Notes under the pieces: generated by a model
What the model saw: only the letters and a program-made list of their open reading frames with translations
The model's database searches: none
Told to the model about the DNA's origin: nothing
Program-made: the position numbers and the translations under genes
Assembly (NCBI GenBank): GCA_026461395.1
Contig: JAPJNA010000074.1
Span: 1 to 52,268 of the forward strand
DNA: 52,268 nucleotides
DNA from: Chthoniobacterales bacterium
GTDB taxonomy: Bacteria; Verrucomicrobiota; Verrucomicrobiia; Chthoniobacterales; UBA6821
Direction of reading: 5' to 3'
Shown: one piece after another, positions 42,594 through 51,851 of the stretch
Layout of the letters: every line of letters begins with the position of its first letter
Numbering within the stretch: position 1 is the stretch's first letter

Positions 42594-43406
42594 TCAGCGC
42601 ATTCGAGGATAGCTTCCACAAACTTTGGGAGAGAAGTCCCTCTCGCCGAGCAGGTTCACGGCACGAAGAAGTGATTCATCCCCGGCGTGGCCCTCCACTT
42701 CCAGGAAAAGATGTAGCCCGCTTCCGGCAGCCGGTCGGCTGTGGATCGAGATGACATTGACGCCGGCCCCTCGGAATGGTTCGAGCGCAGAAGCTAGTGC
42801 CCCCGGATGATCGGTGAGATGAAAAAGCAGGGCTGTCTGGTCGTCGCCGGAACGTGCGTTCAGGCTTTTCCCCAGCACGAAGTAACGGGCACGGCGGGAA
42901 CCCTCTTCCCCTCCGAGCACGATTTGGGAAGCAAGCTGGGCCTCGCTTGTCATCAGCAGTTCCAGAACCGTTGTGTCAGGCCCTTCCTCACCGGAGGGAA
43001 GGACTGCGCAATCTGCTTTCCCGGAGGTGACCGCCGCGAAGAGATCGGCGGGATCGTCATGGAAAGTGTAGCGGACGGAGGCGCCGAACTGCTGCTTGGC
43101 GGCAAAATGAGTGCGCCCTGCGACACATCCCTCGCAGGCAATGATGGTATCCTTCTCGAGGGCAAGAGAAGCCGACATGATCTCACGGTAGATCGCACGA
43201 ATCGCCTGTTCCTCCAAGGGTCCAGCACTCCGCTCGACTAGACGACGCATCAGCTGCTCGGCACGCCCTGCAGCATAGACGGGAGCACCATTACGTTCCT
43301 TGATCCGACCGATCTCCTGGGCAAATCGTGCGCGCTCGTTCAGAAGATCGAGCAATCTTCCATCGATGGCATCGATCGCCTCGCGCAGTTTGGTGAGATC
43401 TTCCAT
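42594..43406 (-). CDS. Chorismate mutase with shortened prephenate dehydratase-like and ACT domains
   Basis: A 270-residue protein. Residues 1-85 are an AroQ-type chorismate mutase (LREAIDAIDGRLLDLLNERA, IGRIKERNGAPVY). Residues 185-265 are an ACT domain (LLFHLTDHPGALASALEPF, SIHSRPAAGSGLHLFLEVEG). The middle, about 86-180, resembles prephenate dehydratase (AVTSGKADCAVLP, RYFVLGKSLN) but has only half the usual 180 residues, and the catalytic TRF motif reads ARYF. P-proteins make phenylpyruvate; here the dehydratase step may be lost while mutase and Phe-sensing remain. A regulatory or mutase-only role is an inference. Confidence 0.8.
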   Translation of the reverse strand: MEDLTKLREAIDAIDGRLLDLLNERARFAQEIGRIKERNGAPVYAAGRAEQLMRRLVERSAGPLEEQAIRAIYREIMSASLALEKDTIIACEGCVAGRTHFAAKQQFGASVRYTFHDDPADLFAAVTSGKADCAVLPSGEEGPDTTVLELLMTSEAQLASQIVLGGEEGSRRARYFVLGKSLNARSGDDQTALLFHLTDHPGALASALEPFRGAGVNVISIHSRPAAGSGLHLFLEVEGHAGDESLLRAVNLLGERDFSPKVCGSYPRMR

Positions 43407-43424
43407 GGGGAAAAGGTTTTCTGT

Positions 43425-44489
43425 TCAGCGTTCCGAGTGACCGTTCGGTGATTCTCCTGATTCTTCCTTCTCGATCTCTACCTCGGCATCGACCTCGAAA
43501 GAAACCTCCTCGAAGACCACCGATTCACGGAGTTTAAGAATCTCTGTTACCTCAACCTCTTCAAGCACGGCGGCTTCTTCGGTTTGTTCGCCTTCTTCGC
43601 CGTCTTGCACGCTCTCCAAGACACCGCTTGTCACCTCTTCAGGAACGGAAAGTACGCCTGGCAGTTCGGCAGTACCGCTCTCATCAACCGGAGCGCTTCC
43701 GGGTTCCGGAGTCGCCTTAGGGAGCGGTATGTGGCGCAACTCAGCGGCATTAGGAAGCTCATCAAGGGTGCGAAGACCGAAATGATCCAGGAAATACTGG
43801 GTGGTTGCATAGAGAAGGGGCCTGCCTCCCGCCTCGGCGCGACCAGCTATCTTCACAAGGCCTCGATCCAGAAGTGTCTGCATTACCCCGTCGACGGAGA
43901 CACCTCGGACGGCTTCCATATCGGCGCGGGCGATCGGCTGGCGATAGGCGATGATGGCGAGGGTTTCGAGGGCGGAGGGACTGAGGCGGGTCGGCTTTGC
44001 CTCGGGATAAAGAGCACGCAGCCAAGGCGCGAAACCAGGAGCACTGGAGAGTAGCCACCCGGTCGCCGTTTCACGCACCTGGTAGGCGCGACCCGAGGCG
44101 GCGACTTCTGACTGCAGGTCGACCAGGGCATCGCGAACATCCCCTTCCTTGATACGGGCAAATGCTGAGGCCACCGAAGTCGGCTCAGCAACGGCCGCAC
44201 TCTTGAGATGGGCCATGAGTTCCTTAGGCAGGACGGCTTTCTGGGAAGCAAATAGAATCGCCTCCAGCACATGGGAAAGCGGGGGTATCTCACCCGTGGG
44301 AACCTCGGCACCGAGTAATTCTTCAGTCACAGCTTCGGGAAGAGAAGCATTCTCGGCCTCGCCAGTAGGAGTTTCCTCAATTTCCACAGCAGGGCTTTCT
44401 TCGGATGATTCCACGATCGTTTCCTCCGAGGAGGGGGTTTCTGGAGCATGATCTCCGGTTAGCTTATTCTTGGATGATTTCTTACTCAT
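43425..44489 (-). CDS. scpB: Segregation and condensation protein B, with acidic extensions
   Basis: The winged-helix ScpB core is at about 72-255: LSHVLEAILFASQKAVLPKELM, TGWLLSSAPGFAPWL, LSPSALETLAIIAYRQPIARAD, RGVSVDGVMQTLLDRGLVKIAGR and LYATTQYFLDHFGL. It works with ScpA and SMC in chromosome condensation. The N-terminal 70 and C-terminal 100 residues are rich in Glu, Ser and Val and make it much longer than the usual 180-200. The start overlaps scpA by 8 bases. Confidence 0.92.
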   Translation of the reverse strand: MSKKSSKNKLTGDHAPETPSSEETIVESSEESPAVEIEETPTGEAENASLPEAVTEELLGAEVPTGEIPPLSHVLEAILFASQKAVLPKELMAHLKSAAVAEPTSVASAFARIKEGDVRDALVDLQSEVAASGRAYQVRETATGWLLSSAPGFAPWLRALYPEAKPTRLSPSALETLAIIAYRQPIARADMEAVRGVSVDGVMQTLLDRGLVKIAGRAEAGGRPLLYATTQYFLDHFGLRTLDELPNAAELRHIPLPKATPEPGSAPVDESGTAELPGVLSVPEEVTSGVLESVQDGEEGEQTEEAAVLEEVEVTEILKLRESVVFEEVSFEVDAEVEIEKEESGESPNGHSER

Positions 44490-45273
44490 GGGAATGTTCG
44501 ATCAGAGGTTCTGCAGGGATGATCTCCTCCTCGTCCGAGAGGGTGCGATCCAGCCAGATTTCACCGAATTGTTCCTCCTGACGCACGCGGAATTGTTTCA
44601 TCCGGATCAGCTCAAGGATGGCAAGGAATGTAACGACCAGTTCGGAACGCGTGGAGGCCTGTCCGAAAAGCTCTTCAAAGCGCATCGAGACGCCGCGATC
44701 GACAAGGCCCATCAGGTGGTTGATTCGATCCGTGACCGTGAAAGTTTCCTCGTAGATCTCTCCCTGCTTTTCCTCAACAGGAAGGCGTTTAAGCGCGCGC
44801 TGGAAGGCATTGATGAGGTCGAAGATGCCTATATCGCCGATCAGCAGATTGTCATCGAGAAGGGGGGCATGGGCAGGATCGAGCGAGACCGCGCGGGGAA
44901 ATAGTGCCGCCTGAAGATCTTCCTGGTCACGGAGATGGGACGCAGCCTCCTTGAACTTCCGGTATTCAATGAGTTGGCGGATGAGCTCCCAGCGCGGATC
45001 ATCCTCTTCGGCCTCCTCTTCGGGGAGCTGCTGATCCTTGGGGAGCAAAGTCCGACTCTTGATATAAAGCAGGTTAGCCGCCATGACCAAGAACTCGCCG
45101 GCCACCTCGATATGCAGAACCTCGAATGTCTCGAGATACTCCAGATACTGCGTGGTGATCCGCTCGATCGAAATATCATAAATGTCCACTTCGTCCTTCT
45201 TGACGAGGTAGAGCAGCAGGTCGAGAGGGCCCTCGAAGGCCTCCAGTTGGACTTTATATTCTGACTCCATCAC
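44482..45273 (-). CDS. scpA: Segregation and condensation protein A
   Basis: The 263-residue kleisin begins YKVQLEAFEGPLDLLLYLVKKDEVDIYDISIE, the ScpA signature, then EFLVMAANLLYIKSRTLLP and a C-terminal winged helix (LVVTFLAILELIRMKQ, FGEIWL). It links the SMC heads with ScpB, encoded directly downstream. Length is normal. A 14-residue tail ends in EHSHE. Confidence 0.95.
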   Translation of the reverse strand: MMESEYKVQLEAFEGPLDLLLYLVKKDEVDIYDISIERITTQYLEYLETFEVLHIEVAGEFLVMAANLLYIKSRTLLPKDQQLPEEEAEEDDPRWELIRQLIEYRKFKEAASHLRDQEDLQAALFPRAVSLDPAHAPLLDDNLLIGDIGIFDLINAFQRALKRLPVEEKQGEIYEETFTVTDRINHLMGLVDRGVSMRFEELFGQASTRSELVVTFLAILELIRMKQFRVRQEEQFGEIWLDRTLSDEEEIIPAEPLIEHSHE

Positions 45274-45284
45274 CGAGGCGGACG

Positions 45285-45641
45285 CTAGCGGCGGTAGCCG
45301 TGGCGCTCGATCTCCTTGGCGACTTTGACCTTGTGCTTAGCCTTCTCCTTCACCTTGGTCTTCCTCTTGCGCAGCTGCTGGACGAGCTTTTTAACAGTCA
45401 GGTCGATCGCAGAATAGAGATCATCCTCGGCATCCTCGGCATGAAGGTCGGGACCGGGGAGAGCCACATGGATCTTGACCAAGAAATCTTTTTTCTTGGA
45501 GCGGTGCTCGTCGAAAAGAAGCACCACGTGCGTGGCAAGGATGCTGTCGGTGTATTCCTCAAGATGAGCAACCTTCTCGGCCACGTAGGCATGGATGGCT
45601 GCAGTGAGTTGGATATGGCGTGGACTGATGTGGATTTGCAT
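45285..45641 (-). CDS. hpf: Ribosome hibernation-promoting factor, short form
   Basis: The 118-residue protein reads MQIHISPRHIQLTAAIHAYVAEKV and later DLYSAIDLTVKKLVQQLRKRK, the HPF/YfiA fold that sits in the decoding site of idle 30S subunits. It is the short type without a dimerisation domain. The C-terminal tail is very basic (KTKVKEKAKHKVKVAKEIE). It is 11 bases upstream of scpA. Confidence 0.93.
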   Translation of the reverse strand: MQIHISPRHIQLTAAIHAYVAEKVAHLEEYTDSILATHVVLLFDEHRSKKKDFLVKIHVALPGPDLHAEDAEDDLYSAIDLTVKKLVQQLRKRKTKVKEKAKHKVKVAKEIERHGYRR

Positions 45642-45721
45642 GGGTTTGTGTCTCTATGTCTCTTTTAAGGCCGGATGGGGCATCACGCCACCAAAATGCT
45701 GAAGAGGTCGAATTCGGGTGA

Positions 45722-47284
45722 TCAGAGGCTTGGGTTATAAAAATCCCGGATCGCAGCCACTAACCCAGGAATATCGTGCTGGTTTGCTTCCAGATCGATC
45801 GGAAGTCCGAGTTTTTTCATTTCCGACGACGTGACAGGCCCGATGCTAGCGGTCTTGAGCTCTTCGGGTAGAGGAAGTCCGAGTGCCATGAAGTGATCGG
45901 CCGTTGAAGCACTGGTGAAGGTGATCATATCTGCCCCCTCCTCCCGGAAGCGACGGATCCCTCCGGAGACATCCTCCGTTTCGGGAACGGTCTGGTAAAC
46001 TGGCACGTCATCCACGATAGCGCCGAGATCCTCAAGCTCGATGGCCAGCATTTCACGGGCCCCGGCGGCACGCGGGAGGAGCATCTTGAGATTTTCGACA
46101 TTGAGCTCCTTGAAGGATTTCAGCAACGACTCGGCCACGAATTCCTCCGGGATCAGATCCACGGCATAGTGGTACTCGCGGACTTTTTTGGCGGTGCCGT
46201 TGCCGATCACGGCGATGCGCGCCCCGCCGAGGTCGCGGGCATCCTCATGGGCGGCGAAGAAGGCCGTGAAAAATGCATCCACACCATTCGGGCTGGTAAA
46301 GACGATCCAGTCGTAGGTGCGAACATCAAGCATCGCCTCGATGAAAGCGGTCTTGTCGGCGGGAGGCTCGATCCGGATGGTCGGAAGCTCATAGGCATCG
46401 GCGCCGAGTTCCCGGAGTGAGGCAAGCAAGCCGCCCGCCTGCTGGCGCGTGCGCGTCACTGCGATGCGTCGACCAAAGAGAGGGCGTGTCTCGAACCAGT
46501 TCAGCGTCTCCCGGAGATTCACGACATCGCCGAAAACCGCCACAGCAGGGGCTTTGAACTGTTTCTCCTCGGCCAGTCCGGCAATGGATCCAAGTGTCCC
46601 GACTAGGGTCTGATGACGCCCTGTCGTCGCCCAGCGGACCAGAGCCACAGGGGTCTCCGTAGACATTCCCGCCTGCGTAAGCTGCCCTGTGATGGCGGTC
46701 AGGCGCTCAACACCCATCAGCATCACCTTCGTGCCGGGCGCCGAAGCGATCGCCTTGTAGTCGATACCGGAGGTCTTTTTGTCCGGCTCCTCATGGCCGG
46801 TGAAGATGGTGAGCACGGCATTGCTGGCGCGGTGGGTGACGGGAATGCCCGCATAGGCCAAACCCCCTATCGCAGAGGTGACACCCGGAACGATCTCGAA
46901 GCGCAGTCCGGCGGCGGCGAGTTCTGCAGCCTCCTCTCCTCCACGGCCAAAGAGAAAGGGATCACCGCCCTTCAGACGCACCACCCGTTTTCCCTCTAGG
47001 GTGTACTTCACCAGCAGCGCATTGGTCTCCTCTTGCTTGAGCGCATGTTGTCCGGCTGTCTTGCCTGCATAGATCTTTTCGGCGGAAGCGGGGGCAAAAC
47101 GGAGGAACTCCGCATTGCTCAAATAATCGTAGATCACCACATCGGCTCGCTCTAGGCACTCGCGTCCCCGTAGTGTCAGCAGTCCCGGATCGCCGGGGCC
47201 GGCACCAACCAGATAGCAGATTCCCTCGATAGGTTTTGTAGCAGGGGAGGGCTTCTTAGAGGATTTTTCGGAGGGTGGTTTCAT
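45722..47284 (-). CDS. cobA-hemD: Uroporphyrinogen-III C-methyltransferase/synthase fusion
   Basis: From ATG 47284 the 520-residue protein joins two enzymes. Residues about 20-260 are the SUMT methylase: YLVGAGPGDPGLLTLRG, VVRLKGGDPFLFGRGGEEA, GVTSAIGGLAYAGIPVTHR. Residues about 265-515 are uroporphyrinogen-III synthase: IAVTRTRQQAGGLLASLRELG, DWIVFTSPNGVDAFF, MITFTSASTADHF. The fusion makes uroporphyrinogen III and diverts it to precorrin-2, for sirohaem or cobalamin. The start overlaps the hemC stop (ATGA). The longer upstream frame lies inside hemC. Confidence 0.94.
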   Translation of the reverse strand: MKPPSEKSSKKPSPATKPIEGICYLVGAGPGDPGLLTLRGRECLERADVVIYDYLSNAEFLRFAPASAEKIYAGKTAGQHALKQEETNALLVKYTLEGKRVVRLKGGDPFLFGRGGEEAAELAAAGLRFEIVPGVTSAIGGLAYAGIPVTHRASNAVLTIFTGHEEPDKKTSGIDYKAIASAPGTKVMLMGVERLTAITGQLTQAGMSTETPVALVRWATTGRHQTLVGTLGSIAGLAEEKQFKAPAVAVFGDVVNLRETLNWFETRPLFGRRIAVTRTRQQAGGLLASLRELGADAYELPTIRIEPPADKTAFIEAMLDVRTYDWIVFTSPNGVDAFFTAFFAAHEDARDLGGARIAVIGNGTAKKVREYHYAVDLIPEEFVAESLLKSFKELNVENLKMLLPRAAGAREMLAIELEDLGAIVDDVPVYQTVPETEDVSGGIRRFREEGADMITFTSASTADHFMALGLPLPEELKTASIGPVTSSEMKKLGLPIDLEANQHDIPGLVAAIRDFYNPSL

Positions 47285-48225
47285 GATGAGAGAAGTTGAT
47301 CGGCGACCATTCTTGCAACGCCGGCGGGACTTGGGGCTATAGCGCTGGCTGAGAGAGGTGCAGCGTCGGAATCGGGATGCGGGATGAAGACAGCGTTCAA
47401 GGTGATACCCTCCACAGTCTCCGTCGCGAGAGCCCCGAGCGCCAGATGACATCCTCCCCCGAGATGCCTGAGCACAAGCCGCTCGGCCTCGACACAACGG
47501 GACGTGGGATCATGATTCAGCACCGAGAGCAAAGCTTCCGCAAGATCACCAACCCTGCACTCCACGGCGATAGCCCCCTGGCCCGGAGCCGGGAGCATCC
47601 ATTCCAGGGACTCCAGCCAGAGCGTCAACCCCTCGATTTCGAGAATGCCAAGCGAGAGATCGTGTCCGAGGCGGCCAAGTCCAGCCGCGGCAAGGATGGT
47701 GGCATCGAAGGGAGACCCGGCAGCCACCTTAGCCAGACGGGTGGGGACATTACCACGGATCGGAATGAGATTGAGATCAGGACGTCGCGCTTTCAGGAGC
47801 AAGGCCCGGCGGGGACTGCTTGAACCGACTGTCGATCCCGGGGGAAGTCCCGCAAGACCACCAGGATGACGGGACACCAGCAGATCATCGACGGGGGCCC
47901 GAGGCAGAATGGCGGCAAGCGTCAGTCCAGCAGGCGTCTGGACCGGAAGATCCTTGAGACTGTGGACGGCAAGATCGATCTCCCCACAGAGCAGTGCCTC
48001 CTCGAGTTGCTTAGTGAAGAGACCCGCACCCTCGGCGGTCGGTTCGTGGAGAGGCATTGCAGTCCGAGCATCGCCGGTGGTGGTGATAGTCTTGAGCTGA
48101 ATGGAAAGACCTGGATGGGCTTTTTCTAGAGCCTCACGAACTAACCTGCTCTGGGCAAAAGCCAGATCGCTTCCCCGTGTTCCGAGGATTAAGGGCTTCA
48201 AGTCTGATTCCGATGGTGCGCTCAT
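47281..48225 (-). CDS. hemC: Hydroxymethylbilane synthase
   Basis: From ATG 48225, 4 bases after the hemA stop, the protein has ILGTRGSDLAFAQSRLV, TKQLEEALLCGEIDLAVHSLKDLP, SSPRRALLLKARRP, RGNVPTRLAK and the dipyrromethane cysteine region CVEAERLVLRHLGGGCHLALGA. It joins four porphobilinogens into the linear tetrapyrrole. GTG/ATG codons at 48267 and 48252 are alternatives within hemA, but the family begins at the later one. Confidence 0.95.
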   Translation of the reverse strand: MSAPSESDLKPLILGTRGSDLAFAQSRLVREALEKAHPGLSIQLKTITTTGDARTAMPLHEPTAEGAGLFTKQLEEALLCGEIDLAVHSLKDLPVQTPAGLTLAAILPRAPVDDLLVSRHPGGLAGLPPGSTVGSSSPRRALLLKARRPDLNLIPIRGNVPTRLAKVAAGSPFDATILAAAGLGRLGHDLSLGILEIEGLTLWLESLEWMLPAPGQGAIAVECRVGDLAEALLSVLNHDPTSRCVEAERLVLRHLGGGCHLALGALATETVEGITLNAVFIPHPDSDAAPLSASAIAPSPAGVARMVADQLLSS

Positions 48226-48229
48226 GCCG

Positions 48230-49270
48230 TCACGCTGTTCTTCTGGAAGCATGGGACTCAGGTGCATGGATGCTCCTCATCCAGCTGATAAAGCCTCCGA
48301 CATGCTGCTCGATGAGTGATTCGCATCGGACGACTTCCTGGCGGCGAATGTCGAGAGACTGTGCGGCGATCTGCTCCAGGCTGTCGATATCGTAGAGAAA
48401 AACTCCTTCCATCTCGTTGATGGCGGGATCGGCGTCGCGCGGCACGGCGAGATCGATCACGAAGAGTGGTGCACCGCGGCGCAGCTTCAGCAGCGGGGCG
48501 AGTTTTTCCGGGGTCAAGATTGCATGGGGAGCATTGGTGGAACTGATCAGAATGTCGATGTCGGCAAAGGATTTTTCCCAATGGTCAAAATGCAGCGCCA
48601 TGCCACCGATCTCGGCCGCAAGCTGAGCTGCACGCTCGTAGGTGCGGTTGGAGACGATGACACTGCGCACTCCGCGGGACTGAAGGCTTCGGGCCGTACG
48701 CTCGCTTATCTCACCGGCTCCTAGGATCATGACGCGGCGGTCCTCCAAAGATCCGAAAATCTTACCTGCAAGCTCCACCGCCACGGACCCAATCGAGGTG
48801 GGACCGCTGGTGATCTGGGTTTCAGTCCGGACCGACTTGGCAACACGGAAAGCGTGCTGGAAGAGTTTGTGAAGGGGGCGCGTCGCCGCTCCGGCATCCG
48901 CAGCCACGGAGTAGGCTTTCTTGACCTGACCGAGGATCTCCGTCTCGCCGATTACCATCGAGTCGAGACCGCTAGCCACCCGGAAGAGATGCCTCACCGC
49001 TTGGGGCGTGGCGTGATAATAGAGGGGGGCTTCCAAGCCCGCGCGCTCGGCAAGGATGGATCGGAATCCCTCCAGAGCCCTCATGGGACAGAGGCTCGAA
49101 GCATAGAGCTCGACCCGATTGCAGGTGGAGAGCATGACGGCGCCGGAGACTCCCTCAATGGCGCGCAGTCGTCCAAGCAACCCTTCCATTTCGTTCTCGT
49201 GCACGGCAAACCGCTCCCGCACATCGAGATGCGCGGTACGGTGGTTGAGGCCTGCGCAGAGGATATTCAT
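48230..49270 (-). CDS. hemA: Glutamyl-tRNA reductase, lacking the dimerisation domain
   Basis: The 346-residue protein has the catalytic domain (CAGLNHRTAHLDVRERFA; LSTCNRVELYA with the nucleophile Cys) and the NADPH domain (VMILGAGEISERTARSLQSRG, VSNRTYERAAQLA, AVPRDADPAI). It starts tetrapyrrole synthesis from Glu-tRNA. The usual C-terminal dimerisation domain of about 90 residues is missing: the chain ends just after the spinal-helix block IEQHVGGFISWM. I recall that chlamydial HemA is likewise short, so this may be a PVC trait. Confidence 0.93.
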   Translation of the reverse strand: MNILCAGLNHRTAHLDVRERFAVHENEMEGLLGRLRAIEGVSGAVMLSTCNRVELYASSLCPMRALEGFRSILAERAGLEAPLYYHATPQAVRHLFRVASGLDSMVIGETEILGQVKKAYSVAADAGAATRPLHKLFQHAFRVAKSVRTETQITSGPTSIGSVAVELAGKIFGSLEDRRVMILGAGEISERTARSLQSRGVRSVIVSNRTYERAAQLAAEIGGMALHFDHWEKSFADIDILISSTNAPHAILTPEKLAPLLKLRRGAPLFVIDLAVPRDADPAINEMEGVFLYDIDSLEQIAAQSLDIRRQEVVRCESLIEQHVGGFISWMRSIHAPESHASRRTA

Positions 49271-49289
49271 GCGGAGCTTTCTTGGTACT

Positions 49290-50072
49290 CTAAGAACGAC
49301 CGGAGAGATGCTCGATCACGGGAAGCAGGATGAGGGCCAAAAGGAATGCCAACGAGGAAGCCCACGCAAAGCGCTTTCCAGAAAGAACACCGAACTTAGA
49401 TCCGAACAGGATGGCGGCGTAGAAAAGCCAGATGAAGATTGAAAAGAAGAACTTCCCGCCTGCAACTGCAAGGTGAGCCAAGAGACCCGATGCGAAACTC
49501 AATGTGAGAAGCAGGAAACCGACCCAGAGCAAGCGTAGGGTCGCCTCCGAGAGAATGTTGATGGGGGGAAGATGATGGAAGATCGGCGCTGGACGGCGAG
49601 ACTTGAGCTGTCCCTCTTGCACTAGGAACATTAGTCCCGCGACTGCAGCTAGGCCAAAGGCCCCGAAGGCCACAAGCGAAAGGGCAGCATGGGCTTCCAC
49701 CCACGGATTAGGACGGAAGAAGCTGGCATGAACCTCGTTCGGAAGCAGGAGCGCCACGATCTGGAGGAGCAGAACTAGCGGTGCGGTGAATGCTCCCATC
49801 AGGGATAGCCGATAGGTTGCCCCAATCACCAAATAGATCAGGGAGATCGACCAAGAGAGGAAGATCAATGTCTCCGAGAGATTCCCGATCGGGCAGGCAT
49901 GCTCCGCAGCACCCCGTAGGGAGAGATACCATCCCTGCATTATGGCCCCTAGCGCCATGGCGATGAAATTAAACCTTCCAGGCCGGAAGCGTCCCGCCCC
50001 CAGCGCATAGAGCGTGTGGCCAAAGCTGAAGAGGTAAAAGAGTGTTGAGGTAAGCAGGGCGATGCGTTCCAT
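49290..50072 (-). CDS. CcsA/HemX-family membrane protein
   Basis: A 260-residue protein with eight predicted membrane helices. The block RPNPWVEAHAALSLVAFGAFGLAA with a conserved His and the later HLAVAGGKFFFSIFIWLFYAAIL match the cytochrome c assembly (CcsA/HemX) fold that handles haem. In Bacillus, hemX lies next to hemA and lowers HemA levels. Here it sits directly before hemA (19-base gap) in the same direction, so a HemX-type role fits better than cytochrome c assembly, though both remain possible. Confidence 0.85.
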   Translation of the reverse strand: MERIALLTSTLFYLFSFGHTLYALGAGRFRPGRFNFIAMALGAIMQGWYLSLRGAAEHACPIGNLSETLIFLSWSISLIYLVIGATYRLSLMGAFTAPLVLLLQIVALLLPNEVHASFFRPNPWVEAHAALSLVAFGAFGLAAVAGLMFLVQEGQLKSRRPAPIFHHLPPINILSEATLRLLWVGFLLLTLSFASGLLAHLAVAGGKFFFSIFIWLFYAAILFGSKFGVLSGKRFAWASSLAFLLALILLPVIEHLSGRS

Positions 50073-50099
50073 AAGCTAGGAAAATTGTTTTGATCTGCT

Positions 50100-50912
50100 C
50101 TAGCTTACCCCATCACGGGAGCTCTTGCGCTCCACCAGCGCATAGGCGTTGTGATTGTGAATCGACTCGAAATTCTCCGCTTCGATGCGGTACCAGAGAA
50201 TGTTGGCATCCTGCTCGGAGCGCCCCGCCACATTGCGGACGAGATCCTCCACGAAGACGGGATTAGCGTAAGCCCGCTCAGTGACGAACTTCTCATCGGG
50301 ACGCTTGAGCAGGCTGTAGAGCTCGGAACTCGCGGAGTCCTCGACCAGACGGATCATCTCCTCGATCCACATCGGCTTGGCACAGCGGACGGAGTAGGTC
50401 ACATGACCGCGCTGATTATGAGCGCCGGAATCACTGATCGCCTTCGAGCACGGGCAGAGCGTGGTGACGGGCACGACCACCGTGACCACAAAATCAACTT
50501 TGCCTTTGGGCCCCCCCACCAGCGTCGCGCTGAATCGAACCGTATAATCGATCAGACCGACCGCACCCGTAACCGGGGCTGGCTTCTCGATAAAATAAGG
50601 AAACTCGAAGGCAACATGCGCCTGATCGCTTTCCAAACGCTCAGAGAGTTGCACTAGAATATCACGGATATTGCGGACATGGAGGACAGGCCCGTGGGAA
50701 TTCAAGGCCTCTACGAAACGGCTCATGTGAGTCCCCTTGAAATGATGGGGCAGATCGACTGTCAGCTGGACCGTGGCGATTGTCCCCTGCTCCGTATGGC
50801 TCTTGTCACGGACCCGGATCGGATAGCGCAGGTCTTTGACCCCTACGCGGTCGATTGGTATCTGCCGGTCATCGGGCAGATTTTGCGTGTCGGAAAGGTG
50901 TGCATCGGACAT
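50100..50912 (-). CDS. folE2: GTP cyclohydrolase I type 2
   Basis: The 270-residue FolE2/MptA-type enzyme has VGVKDLRYPIRVRDK, LPHHFKGTHMSRFVEAL (HxGxHMSR), VVVPVTTLCPCSKAIS with the metal-binding Cys, and GAHNQRGHVTYSV, then HNHNAYA near the end. It converts GTP to dihydroneopterin triphosphate for folate or queuosine precursors, using a metal other than strictly zinc. Length is standard. It starts the leftward folE2-hemX-hemA-hemC-cobA/hemD series, with a 27-base gap to the HemX-like gene. Confidence 0.95.
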   Translation of the reverse strand: MSDAHLSDTQNLPDDRQIPIDRVGVKDLRYPIRVRDKSHTEQGTIATVQLTVDLPHHFKGTHMSRFVEALNSHGPVLHVRNIRDILVQLSERLESDQAHVAFEFPYFIEKPAPVTGAVGLIDYTVRFSATLVGGPKGKVDFVVTVVVPVTTLCPCSKAISDSGAHNQRGHVTYSVRCAKPMWIEEMIRLVEDSASSELYSLLKRPDEKFVTERAYANPVFVEDLVRNVAGRSEQDANILWYRIEAENFESIHNHNAYALVERKSSRDGVS

Positions 50913-50985
50913 GAAGAAAAAAGTCTAATCCGTCGAGCGCCGAAGGTCGAGAGTCGAGGGCTTCAAACCACTACAGCCTAAACTC

Positions 50986-51738
50986 CTAGAATAGCTCATG
51001 CCCTAGCACGCTCAGGCAATAAAGGGCGGCGGTCTCTGTACGCAGGATGATCGGGCCAAGAGTGATCGGAGCCACCCCCGCAGCCTTTGCCAAAGCTGCC
51101 TCGCCAGGTGTGAAGTCCCCTTCTGGACCTACCATGACCAGGACGCTTGATGGGAACGATTTCATGGCGGCTGAATAGGCGGCGAGCACCTCCTTCACGG
51201 GACGGGCATCCGGTTCCAGCGAGGCGATAAGCAGAAGATCTGCAGGAGGAAGAGCCGCGAAGAACTCCTTGGTCGTCACGGGCAGACCGATCTGGGGCAT
51301 CCAGTTCTGGCCGCACTGCTTGCAGGCCTCGATCGCGATTGACTGCCAGCGTTCCTGCTTGCGTGCCGCATCAGCGGCATCCTCCAGACGCACCACCGTT
51401 CTCTCCGAAAGAAGCGGAATCACGTTCGCAGCCCCCAACTCCACGGCCTTCTGGATGACGAGATCCATGTTTTTACCCTTGGGGATGGCTTGGACCAGCG
51501 TGATCGTGCACCGGAGCGGAGAACTGCTATGAGACTGCCCTATCCGCAGCAAGCAATGTTTGCGATGAACCGCGAGCAGTTCCGCCTCGGCGACCCTTCC
51601 CAGACCGTCGAAGACCACCACCATATCGCCGGCTTCAAGCCTCAGAACATCAGCGCAGTGATGAGAGTCGGCAGGATCCAGCTCAGACGTCTCCTCAGCC
51701 CAACGGGCGGGCGGGAGATAAAAGCGATGCGACGACAT
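50986..51738 (-). CDS. rsmE: 16S rRNA (uracil-1498-N3) methyltransferase
   Basis: The 250-residue SPOUT methyltransferase starts SSHRFYLPPARW and has HHCADVLRLEAGDMVVVFDG (PUA-like domain), LVQAIPKGKNMDLVIQKAVELG, and the knotted C-terminus VMVGPEGDFTPGEAALAKA with LGPIILRTETAALYCLSVL. It methylates U1498 in the small-subunit rRNA. It is 73 bases upstream of folE2 in the same direction. Length and motifs fit. Confidence 0.96.
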   Translation of the reverse strand: MSSHRFYLPPARWAEETSELDPADSHHCADVLRLEAGDMVVVFDGLGRVAEAELLAVHRKHCLLRIGQSHSSSPLRCTITLVQAIPKGKNMDLVIQKAVELGAANVIPLLSERTVVRLEDAADAARKQERWQSIAIEACKQCGQNWMPQIGLPVTTKEFFAALPPADLLLIASLEPDARPVKEVLAAYSAAMKSFPSSVLVMVGPEGDFTPGEAALAKAAGVAPITLGPIILRTETAALYCLSVLGHELF

Positions 51739-51851
51739 GACTTAGAGATAAGGGATTCGGACCAAAGGTTAAACGACGAAAAAGAGTTGCCTCCGGCGCC
51801 CAAGGAATTAATCTCTTCCACCCACTCATGGCGTCCTTGCGCCAAGTTTTT

